Origin: Setaria digitata
Taxonomy: Eukaryota; Nematoda; Chromadorea; Rhabditida; Setariidae
Length of the DNA stretch: 61,430 nucleotides
Reading direction: 5' to 3'
Assembly (NCBI GenBank): GCA_003640385.1
Contig: RCAB01000392.1
Span: 1-61,430 of the forward strand
The position numbers were made by a program, and so were the translations under genes. The notes below the pieces were generated by a model. The model did not search any database and had not been told where the DNA came from. It saw only the letters and a list, made by a program, of their open reading frames with translations. Positions 12,401 through 24,086 of the stretch are shown in pieces (position 1 is the first letter of the stretch; every line of letters begins with the position of its first letter).

Positions 12401-15400
12401 GCAGCAATTACCACTTGCACAGATGCAACAGTTGTAGCTCGCCTTGCAGAAATACTTTATGTGATCATTAAATTTAGTATGTTTCGATTCATTTCATTTC
12501 TACAGTTAATTTTCTTATTTCCCCATTTTTTCAACCAATCGCTTACCGCTAGAAGTGAGATATTCTTAGTTCTTTGTCTTGTTTTCTTCATGACGATAAC
12601 AGTGGTGGTTAGATGCATTTATTTTCCTGTTTCATTCCTGAGTTGCTTTTGTGCAGTAAAGATGCAGTAATTTAATTCAACAGAACAGTTTGTAGAAAAT
12701 CGTCCTGTGATGGTAATATTGGAGTCGAATGATATTTTTGATATATTAACAAAAATTTTTGAAAAGTATCTTCAACAGCAGTTTGGTGCAACTGAGCAAG
12801 CAGTCCTGGAAATTTGCTTATTTACGGTTGCATCTCTGAGGAATTTAATAAGACTAAGTAATTAATTATGTTTTGTAATTTCCAATTAAATATTTCCTGC
12901 TTTATTTTATAATTAAAGGCCGAAAATGATGCATCCCTCTAAACTCTCTAATTTTTCAGAACTTTTCAATTTTTTGAATTTGAAAAAAAAAAATGACTTT
13001 TTCCCAGCTCTTTCTATAATAAGAAAAATCTTTTAAACTTAAGAAAAGGCTTTTTTCTCTTATTTTCTACTGTAATAAGAGAAAACTTATGATAAAGCAT
13101 TGATACATATAAGTGAATTTAGAGCGTAACAGAGAACGTTTCATAGCAATCGGTGCAATAGAAACATTTCATTCAGCTATTTCACTTATCAGCAACGACA
13201 AAAAACTGGATAATCACACATCGGTGAAACCATCTGTTATGACTCTTCAGGTAATTTTATGGTTTATGAAGATGAAGTTGTGCGCTACACTTCAAGCAGT
13301 TCAGTTTCTTCAAGTTTTTGGAATTTTAAAAAGACTAATATTTCTGAACAGTTTTTCAAGCTCGTAAACACTTTTAGTTTTGATTAATTTTACTAGGGTG
13401 ATTGATCAATTTGATAACTAATTTCATTTAAATTTATTAGTCTTCTGATAACACCTCTCGAATTTATAATGCTCATTTCAAAATTTCTATTCAGTTTTAT
13501 TGCCTAACACAATTTGAATCATTTTTTTTTTTAACTTTCTTTCCTCGTATAAAAACTCTTCATGGAGCTGATACACCATACAACCAGTAACTAAGCCAGG
13601 TCATAAATTTGATTTTTTAGTCGATCTTTAATTTCTTTCCAATATTTGCATGTGGCTCTGTCCTGGTCCACTTCATCACCGATCTTTTAATTTCTTACAA
13701 CTATCACTTTATACATCCATTTTCATCAAAGTGATAACAGCAATAACGGTATTGAGGAAATTTATTTTTTCCATTTTCTACTTAATGATAGTTACTTTCC
13801 CTCTCTTTATTTATTTCTTTCTCTCTCTCCCTCACACTATCCTATTCACAGCTGTTGAATCGAATCTCAGTATCTCAATATTAAAGGTGATTCAAAACAA
13901 CAGCATTCTGATTGTGAACTTCACGAGAAACAATTTTAGTCTGAAATTTAAAATTATTAGTTCAAATTAATTTTTTTTTTTTAAAAAACCAAAAATCTTT
14001 TTTAATTGCTATCTTGGTTTCTACGGATGCTTAATTTTAATTTTCAAACTAACCAATCTTTCGTGTTGTGGAATTGTAAATTGCTGAAAGCTAGAGTGTT
14101 ATGCAGTCGACAAATTAAACCGTCAACCTTGTGATCGCCGACTGTTTGAAATTAGTTTTTTTTTTTTAGCTGATATAATTAATGTTCTGTTTTGAATCCT
14201 CTGAAGTTTTTAGTTCAACTTTAGTTGCAGTTGCAATGAACCGATTAGTGCATGGAGTCTTTAGAAATTGTTTTACATCCGAAAACTTTTTCAAATTAAT
14301 TCTGTTTTATCAAATAATTCAAAAAGAAAAACATTTCCGAAAGAGATTTTTTCAATTATTTTCTAGCTTGAATGTATTAGGTCACTGATAGAACAAATAA
14401 AGAAATAATCAATTAAATACAGTAGAAATTTAATGGTTTATATTTCATCTTACATTTCCTAATATCATTTATCATTTTAATATCATTTACCCTATCTGCT
14501 GCCCAATGTTAGACACAAACCAGCTGTCCATAATTGCTCTGCTTTACTCTGATTCTAAACTCATTTCTTCTCCATTCTTAGTGATTGATTACATTTATTC
14601 AAATCAGATGATGTCACTTAGTTTATTTTAACTATCAGATTAACAAAATTCTAAAACCTAGTTCTAAAAGTTAGTTTGGATAATGATCTTTCTTTTTCCA
14701 TGATGATATGTCAAACCTCTCAGTATATGTATTTGTAGCAATAGCAGTGCATCCTCTGTTGATAGCAAGTTTGATAATAATATTCTAAACCATTTTGACA
14801 GTGGGATCATAAATAGCTAACAAAAGTTTGTTCGGCTTCATTAAAATTGCCAGAGTCCTCCTGTTAAGGTTCTTCACTCCAAAATTTTAACATTTTTATT
14901 GTATGTGGTTTTATATTTTTCCTTTTCTCTTTTTTTTGTCGAATTACTTGAGCAGAAATTAAGTTTAATTACATTTTTACTGAAATAGAAGTGCATTTCT
15001 GTTAGTGAACACGTGGTGTAGAAACAATAGCGCAAATGACGGTGAAAAATTGTCAATTGAATACGTTTTTCTTGTTCTTATTTTTTAATAACGCTTGTTA
15101 ATCCGCTCTCTAGTAATCATAAATATTATCATGCTAATTTTTTCCTTCTTTTTTTTTTTTTTTTTTTTAATTTAGAAGTCCTTTCAAACTATGCGCAACG
15201 TAATGATAGTGTACTTCCTTCTACACAACCGATGGATCATCTCTTTATTATTACTTCTTAAATCGTTTCAAAATACAGGTTGAGTTTAATGACGTTGTTA
15301 TTATATCGTTCCGGCCAAATAGATCATTACTCATTCCCAAGCTTCATTAAGCCACCAGAAGAAGTGGAAAAATCCTCCTATAAAATGTTTAAATTTTTGT

Positions 15401-18400
15401 TTCAAATTTCATCTCTCAAAGTTTTATTTTCAGTTTCATTCACTGTTTAATCCTAATAATTGCTTGAAAATAATCGCTTTAATATATAAATCCATATGAT
15501 TTGCTTGAATAAGTTTTGCGTAAAGTTCACTTGAAATTGGCTATCTATTTCGAACTAATTTACTTTGTTCTATCTTTCAATCGAATGTGGAAGTCGACCT
15601 CCCAAGTATTTCATTTGTTAGGATTTTCAGTTTTCTTTTTCTTTTTTTTTATCTTTCATCTCCTTTATCAATTCTAATCATTAATCTTGACACAGAAAAA
15701 TAAGACAGTTTTGCTAAGTCGCTATAGAATATGTGATTTTAAAAATAGTAATTAATGAGATTTGTTATACTAGATGCAACGGCCTTTGGAATAGATATTT
15801 TTTTTGTTTTATTCTTTATTTTTGTGTTTCTATCAACAAAATTTATGCTGAACTATTTCGTCACATTAAAATTGGGATCTTTCTTTAACACGTTCGTTGC
15901 CTTTCGTATCAAAATTCTATTTTAATTTAACTTAACCTGAGAATTTAACTCCACCACCTTTTTCGGTTTAAATCTTTTCAAAGCAAGTCAGTAATTTAAA
16001 GTTTAAAGAGGGAATGATACATCAGTAGTAAGCAGTAATTTCAAAACATTCCAGGAATCCTTACTTGCATTGTGCATGAGTTGTCTACCTCTTCGACCAT
16101 TCCCTATATCTTCATCAACTCCACCACCAATCACTTTTCCGCTTCCAAAAGAAATCTGTGGCAATCAGCAGCAACAATCTCTTCGGTAATACCTTCCACC
16201 TATATTCCTTGTAATAAATATCAGCGATATTCAGTTCACCTGAATCTGTTATGTAGTACTTCCCACTTTTTCCTTCAAAAATTTTCCTGTTTGCTTATGA
16301 TTTTACAACGGAAACACTTAATTTTTTATTAATTATAGATTACATGAAAAGAAAGTTGAGGAAAGTTTCGCATGTGTTTCTTCGATGCGACAAGTTGCTC
16401 TTCTGAGTAGCGGTATGTTTTATTTTTATTTAAAAAAAAAAAATTTGTCCAAATAAGTTTCTGATTCTCACTGCTGCCTCTGAAGATTTAAGGAAACAGA
16501 ATCTATATTATTAATCAAGATTAAGAGAATTAGAATTAGAAAGTTAAGCAGTTACGTGTTCTTCGCATTAGCCTCTTTTTTTTTTTTTTTTAAAGTTTAA
16601 AGAGAGAATGAGTGAAACAAAGGTGTGATTTAGATGGCGAAATTTTAAACAGAAGTAGTATAATATGTAAATTTTGGTTCAGGATTTTTTCGTATCTGTA
16701 TTTGAATCCAATAGTAATATAATTTCAAAGTGATATAATTCCCAAGTATTCTAAAGTACTCTATAATTTCCCCGGGATGGATTTTGAGTTTTTAGCTGGA
16801 TTTGTTGAAACAATTACACAGAAACTAGGCAATAATTTGGAAATGATTTGCGTTATGCGAAATAAATCTTCATTTTTGAGTGACTTGCCATGACGATTTA
16901 AGTGCAGAGGATATAAAAGAAAACTTTTTGTCCAATAGAAAATCACTAATCATTCTGTATTGATGTAGTAAATGAAGTTTAGCTTTTCATTCAGCAAGTA
17001 AGTATTAATATCTATCGTTTAATGCTCAAGTAAATATTAACAATTAATTATTTATTATACTTGAGTGAAATATTTTAATTAACAGAAATAAATGATTCAA
17101 GGCATATAAATTACAGATGAGGATGGCGGTGAAGATGATGATGCACTGTTTACAGTATCTCCACTAGATGAAAATGATGAGGATGGCTGTAATCCGATAT
17201 CTTCAAGTTTTCCTCGTCATCTTTCGTTGAGCGAGCTTACCAACGAGTATTCTCATTATTTTGTTGAGTTTATTGAAGGAACTACCAAGTCCGAATCAGT
17301 TTCTGTTACAGCAACTTCAGGCCAATCAGAGATGGGGGATTTTGCTGACTTGGTGACAAAAGCAGTGAAGGCAAATAATTTTAAAATTTTCTCACCTGAC
17401 AACTAAATCGTCACTTTTAGATTATTTTGATTTCAGGTTCTTACTACAGTTTATGCAGTGAAAAATGCTATCATATTAATAAATTGCAGAAGACAAAATC
17501 TCCATCAGTTTTTATAAAAATTGCTTATCCAACAATGATTCTTCCAGCAAATTTACTTTCTATTTTGCAACCATTGGCGAAAATCGATTCAAAACGGTAT
17601 AAGGAGACTTTTTTAAAATTTATATATATATATATATTCTTAAAAAAGTATGTAAAAATTAAAATAAATAATTCTGTTAATTTTTCTAGTGGCATTCTCG
17701 AATTTAATTTGCTTTCATTTCAGTTTAATTACACGATGAAAAATTTAATTCAGCTTAGTCCTAAAATCTTTTCAAGTTTACAGGTACACTAATTATAAAT
17801 ACTTGGAGTGATTAGGAATTTTCTAAAATTAAAAGTTTTTCATTTTTGGAATCAGTTTTAAAAATATTGGTTTTTTTTTTGCATGGAACGAACTTCATTC
17901 TTTAAGAAATTTATTGTTAAACGACATAGCACATTTGCGAGAAGAATCGTCCTTTTCTGCTCGTACTGTGTATGATTTGGATCATTTGGTTTCGGATAAA
18001 AGTCAATTTCTCACATCGTCGAAAACACTTGGGAACGATGACAAGAACCGGTAGTGTCTAAATAATTGACTACTTTTTTTACGTTTCTGAATGATTTACA
18101 AAATTGCTAAGAAGGGATCTATATTTGTCCTTTGCTATTTAAAAAATTCTACAATAATATCTTCTTCTAGTACTTCTAAATAAGTAACACTGAGAAGAAA
18201 TGATAATATAGCGATTTCAAGTTTTCAAGAATGATAGCTTCATTTCAGGATTGGCAAAATGGATTCCAAGAACCATTTGTTATTCGAGAGCCGATTTGAA
18301 GGTGGAAATTTGAGGCGAGCCATCCAAGTATTATTTTTGAACATCTGGTTTAGTCCTCCTTACTGCAATTTTTTTTTTCTTTTTTTTAGAAAAATATCCG

Positions 18401-21400
18401 TTTCAGGTAAATAAACGGCGCTATCAGTTGATACTGTCACCAGATATCAACCAGTTCCGACCGCACTTTCAGTGGTTCTTTTTCGAAGTTTCAAATAATG
18501 AAGTAAACGTGGATTATATGTTCGAAATTATCAACTGCTTTAAGAAAACATCTATGTTTAATCATGGTGAAGACTTCTTTTTGTTTTATTCAAGAAAATA
18601 AAAATGATTCGAACAGTGCTTTCTTGTGCATAACATTAATGATCAGATCTTATTAACAAGTGTGCTGAAAAGCTGAAAATTAATTACAGATCACTGTGAA
18701 GGTAATAATGGAGCACTGAAAGAACTCGTTATTTACAGGTATGCAGCCAGTACTGTTCTCAGTTACAGATGCTTGTCAAGGAAATCCTAAATGGGTACGT
18801 GTAGGTTCGGCAATTTGTTATTGTCGTAATACGTTTATGCGTAATGATTGCGGAAAACTCAATGATGCATCGACACCAAGGTATTTTGCTTCTTGATTAT
18901 TCCTTCGGAAAATTTTTTCAGCTGTGCTACAGTTATTTTGAAAACCGCTCTTTTATATCTTTCAAAATAATTGAGATTATCCTGTTGTTCCCGAATCCGA
19001 CTGTTCCTGATATGCACGGTATTTTTCTTCCTTCATTTTTCTATTGAAAAATTTAATATCTGATTCAAAAATTTAAACTTTAGCTTCCTTTTTGCAAAAA
19101 AAAAAAAAAAGTGTACATTATTTAAAAATTTGAAAAAAGAAGGAAGAAAGATTGATCTGCATTTGTATGAATTTCATTTTTAGATACTACTTTTCGCTTT
19201 ATTTCACGATCAGATTTAAACATTATGCAGATGTATGTTACATTGCGTATCATTTCCCATACACATATTCGATGTTGCAGGTAGCCTACTGTTAACACTG
19301 AATTATTTTAAACATTATAGCATTGGCTGTGATTCGACAGGGAAAGTCTTTTGTCTCTTAAGTATGAAAAAAAAGATCTAAATATATATTGAAGATTGAT
19401 TCTGAGTAACAGAAATATTATGTGCAATATAAAATGTATTCATTTCATGAGTAAATATAGAAAAAAAAAGCCGTTTCCCATGTAATCGTTTTTTAGAAAA
19501 ATTTCCATTAAAAAAAAAGTATTTCTATGTAATTTTCGACTAATATTTTAAGTGGAGTTATTTTTTAACTTAAATTAATATTCTAAGTTGTTCTAAATTA
19601 CGCGCTGCAAGTTTCTTGTGTATTGCCATCATTCTTCCGTTATTTCCACAGATTTCCTAAATTTTGATTGATAGCTAAATAACATGAATTTAGATTTGGA
19701 TGTACTGTAAAAATATATTTAATAAATATTGCATATTTGTTCCGCAGTGGTAATTAGGTGATGACTGACTATTATATAGGCATTAGTGTCACTTAGTTTA
19801 TACTTTAAAGATATTATATGATGGCACGAACAGTTTCAGGCTACCTTAGAAATGCATTTAATGAAAAACGGGAAAGAAAAGCAATTATATATTCGTAATG
19901 ATCAGTTATGTACATCATTAGCTGGTAATACGGTATCAATCCTTACGGTGACTGCCAATGGTACCAGAGAACAGTTAATTAATCGAGATGTTGTGATTCT
20001 TTGTGCTAGAGTACATCCTGGTGAAAATAATACAAGCTGGATTATGCATGGTACTTGTGCATTCTCATGAATGTTTCTTAAGCGCAAAATTTTTAAGTAT
20101 TTGAAAATGATAAGCTCTGAACCATGTGAAAAATGTTTCGACACTGAGAATTCTTGTAATTTTTCCTCTCGAATAGAAGTGAAACCATAAAGGAACTAAA
20201 ATCATATGAGAAGTAAGTAATAATGAGAAGTAACTGAAATTCGATGCTGTAACATAATCATTGAAAATCTTTATAGTGATTATAATTTGGTAGGTTAATA
20301 TATCTCAAAGTAAAAACTTTAGACAAGCATGAAAGAGCAATTAGATGTCAAAAATTAATGTCTTTTGCGTGCTGCTGCTACTTATACTATTATTCGATTT
20401 TTTTAATCTTTAAGGTATTATGGATTTCCTGATGAGCGATAAAAATGAAGCTATGGAGCTCCGTGATCAATTCATATTTAAATTAATTCCCATGCTAAAT
20501 GTTGATGGTGTGGTCAACGGTTCACATCGTTGTAGCTTAGCTGGCATAGATTTAAATCGTACATGGGATCAGCCTTCACCAGTGCTTCATCCTGTTATAT
20601 ATCATAGCAAAGCTATTATACAATATATAGTAAGTTTTTTTTTCTTTTTATGTATAGGCAGATTTAGTCATAACTAAATAACAAATTACCTGCACGAAAG
20701 CTGCGTAACTCATATTTGCCTTTGCGGTTACATTTTTTCACAACACTCATATTGAGAAGCTAATAAATGTTTGTCTTGTTACAGTACATACTGCTTTCTT
20801 TGATATTTCGGTTGAGCAGGAAAGGAATGCAAATTTCAGGTTGATGTACTTGAAAAGAAACCATTTGTATTTATCGATCTACATGGTCATTCCAAGAATT
20901 TTAATTTAGTTCTTTACGGAAATAATCCCGATGATTCTTGGCGTATTCTTGACCACTGGCTTCCAGGAAAAAATGACTTTATGTCGCTTCCATTACTTTT
21001 GCATCAGGTAGATAAGCAAATGCTTTTCACAAATAAAAGAAATTTGGTGTCGATTAAGGAAGTTATAACATTTGACAGTGTACAATGGTATGGAATTAAT
21101 ATTATACATGAGAAATTTTGCGATTTAAAAGTTCTTCACATAATTCCACCAGTTTTCTTGTCAAGAATTCTTTGGTCTTTTTTTTGAATTGCAAAAGATC
21201 TTTGCAGACCTGCGATTATTTTTCGCTATCCAATTGCCGCTTCAACATAACCAAAGGCAAAGAATCATCGGGTCGTGTGACACTGTGGAGGCAGTTTGGT
21301 GTTACCCGGTCTTATACTCTGGAATCTACGTATTGTGGTTTCGACTCCGGTTCACTTAAAGGTTGTCAGGTTAGTATCTTACTAATGAAGTCTCCTTAAA

Positions 21401-21755
21401 TACCTATACTTGAATGAAAGGAAATTCATTGCTTTCTCTATTTTGGTTACTGTTTCACGCAACAGTTGCATTTTTTTTCCTCTGAAGCTTAGCTTAGTTT
21501 CTGTTTATTTCATAAAATTAACTCCTACTGATAGAGGAACCTTTCATTTAAATTTAGATTAAAACTATTCATGATGAATACCATGAATTATGTAGCGCTT
21601 TGAGAGAAAACCTTTTTCAAAGAATCTGTTTGTTATATTTTCAGATAAATATTGAACATTTAATGCAAATGGGTAGGCAGCTGTGTGAGACACTTAACCA
21701 TCTGAAACATCATAATCCTTCAAATGAGTATCAAGATAACGACGATTCGGAGTAA
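9420..21755 (+). CDS. AGTPBP1: cytosolic carboxypeptidase 1 (CCP1/AGTPBP1, ccpp-1 type), tubulin deglutamylase
   Basis: An M14 zinc carboxypeptidase that trims polyglutamate from tubulin tails in axons and cilia. Model of 26 exons, about 1107 residues (human 1226). Main exons: 9420-9457, 9766-9895, 10228-10365, 10917-10965, 11460-11603, 11711-11836, 12348-12476, 12684-12857, 13123-13250, 14091-14154, 15176-15210, 16055-16185, 16339-16412, 17117-17364, 17490-17596, 17690-17783, ~17881-18050, 18249-18327, 18407-18566, 18739-18880, 19184-19280, 19840-20050, 20415-20629, 20840-21007, 21208-21369 and 21645-21755. The N-terminal half is an ARM-like helical region (KKFCLKVRLVG; SLRNLIRL...FIAIGAIETF). 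A Pro-rich and acidic linker follows (DEDGGEDDDA). The catalytic domain has RVHPGENNTSW (zinc His 20014 and Glu 20023), MLNVDGVVNG, DLNRTW, DLHGHS (zinc His 20882) and YTLESTYCG (catalytic Glu 21322). Weak points are exons 14091-14154 and 15176-15210 and the acceptor near 17881. Identity is very secure. Confidence 0.93.
10999..11020 (+). repeat. TTTA tetranucleotide microsatellite in a CCP1 intron
   Basis: About five copies of ttta in a row between coding exons; simple repeat with no apparent function. Confidence 0.85.
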
Positions 21756-24086
21756 TTTTAAACTGTGATCAAACAGAATGACTATGTTGCTTTGTATCTT
21801 ACTTCTCACTCATATTCAGTCGGATGGTTAAATTAAAAAAAAAAAAAACTAATCACCTATGAAATTTGTTTGGCCATTGCTGATTATTTTTATAGATTTC
21901 AGCATTTGGGTTACTGTATGATAATTTAGAAACGATGTACAGTGAATTTATTAGGATAGTCTGCGGAATTTAGGTATAATTTTGCTCCTTTTATTCTGTT
22001 TTTTTGTATATGAGTTGTTTTGTTCATTTGTTTAATAGTCTTCATAAAAGTTCATTGTTTCGTGATAGTTTTAACTAAAGAAAAGAATCTATCAAATACT
22101 GAATTGCTTGATTGTCATAATAAATCTTTCTGAGGTGCTAGTTATTCCGATTCTGAACCCGGGTTTAGTGAAATAAGACAAGGTTTCTTTAACTTTCGAC
22201 TCCTGAAAATCTGTTTCGAAATTCCATCACTTTAACATCTTAACATAAAACTTTTCTCAGTCAGGACTTTTTAATACTTTTGACATATGAAATGCCAGGG
22301 TTAAAAATAGACTGCAAACTCATGGGGAGCTTGCTACTGTGTTTTCGTTGAGAAGAGCTCTAGATTAAGAAAAGTTTAAAAAACTGGATTGATATTTGGC
22401 CGGAAATTCAAGTAAGATAAAATGGCATCAATATATGTCGATGAGAATTCGTCGTCAATTAAAATAATTGTGAAATTTTTTGGCTTTGCTGGAAAACTTC
22501 AGATTTCTACACAAAAGTTGCTGATGATGTGCAGATGACGAATTTCATCATGTAAAAATTTTTCATTTTTTACGGTGACTAGAAAGATTTTGACCTTCGG
22601 CTTATCTTTTGCGGTAAATTCTACAAAATCTTTTAGGAAAGACAGCAGAGGATTATAAATTGACATATGGCAAATTTGCAATTATTTTAATTATTACTAT
22701 TGCTCTTCGACAGGTAGTGTCTTCATCAATAAATTTCCCGTCTGTCCTTTCGGCTTCAGCTTCTCATTTGAAGTGGAATAATCTGAGAAAGAAAGAGGGC
22801 AGATCTGAACACAAAATTTTGCAAATAAATTTGCGACTTTATCTAATTGCGTTTTTTTTTCCTATTTAAAGCTAACACACTATCATAAATGATTATGAAA
22901 ATGAATAAATTGAACTTCAACCTTTTTCCAATACCAGTTGTATGAGGAATATGATTGACAGTGGTTAGACGAAACCTATGACGATGACTAATAGATTTTA
23001 AAACTACTTTAAAACCTAAATTTTAATAACGGGAAGTGTTCCCAGAAGCATATACATCATATAGATTCTTTTTAATACCACCGAAACTTGATGAAAATTG
23101 CAAGTTTATTTTATTTGCAAACATTTTTCCGGGAAAGAAATATTCATATTTAATATCGAGGGATCAAAAAAATAGCATTGCTACTTGTAGTAATAAACAA
23201 ATATAATAACAGCATTTAAAATGACTTACATTCATACGAAATTATTTCAGGGTTTTTCTCGCAAAATTTATTCCAGTTTTCCAAATTTTTCATGCAGCAA
23301 GAAATCATTTCTGCCCAATTGGCAGTTTTTGATTTGGTTATAATGGTAGTGAGAAATATAATAAATATACTTCTTCCACTTGCTAATCTAATAAGGCAAG
23401 AAGTTTAAACATCTTGCTTGTTAAATCTTTAATTACTAATGATAGCATATTTCCCACTTAGTTTTGTATTCGAAGAATAAAATTAATTTCAGTTGATTGA
23501 ATTAAAAAAAAAAAAAAGAAAAAAAAAGAAAGAAAACCTTTCAAGAAGAAGAGAAGCTTAAGTAAGAGAAGAAAGAATGCTGAATGTGAATGGTACAGTA
23601 ATGGTTGATGGAAGTGAATACCACCTAATTGTTTATTAACTTTCCCATTCTAACTCACCTGTCCTCCTCTTTTGCCTCTTTTCATCTGTCTGTTCTTCGT
23701 TCATTTCTATCAGTTAGTTAGTTAGTTAGTCCATTAAGAAGCAGTCCTAAACCAAACAACAAACCCATTTTAAAAGGTATGATGATGGCATGCATTTTCT
23801 CTCCTCCTCTCTATCTTCTGCTCTTTCAATTTTCCAGCAGTACTAATTGATGATGTGCCGAATAGACCCATAAACTGAGGTGAACAATTTGACGAAATTC
23901 GCGCTAAAGCATATATATCGTCGAAAAACGATAATTGGATTAGCATTTTCCTAAATGGCATTGTCATCACCATGGCAGAACCAATGAGACACCATGTCTC
24001 CGCCTTTCAACAATTTTACCGTATCCTAAAAGTGATGCTCATCATATAGGTGTAACGGTGACAATCAGGTTGATTATGGTTGCTAA
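21756..24086. other. intergenic region between CCP1 and the homeobox gene
   Basis: About 2.3 kb with no supported gene. It contains a candidate polyadenylation signal (aataaa) near 22120, an A-rich tract near 23505-23535, and a GTTA microsatellite near 23713-23727. A hydrophobic open frame at 22660-22869 has no ATG. Upstream regulatory sequence of a developmental homeobox gene would be expected here, but no specific element can be named. Confidence 0.5.
24061..24068 (+). promoter_or_regulatory. probable spliced-leader acceptor of the homeobox gene
   Basis: The acceptor acaatcag lies 18 bases upstream of the double ATG at 24087 with no upstream coding exon; consistent with trans-splicing. Confidence 0.35.

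Noticed and set aside
22660..22869. Hydrophobic open frame resembling a signal peptide plus small secreted protein
   Set aside because: It has no ATG in frame, starts only from TTG, and shows no supporting acceptor with a start codon.
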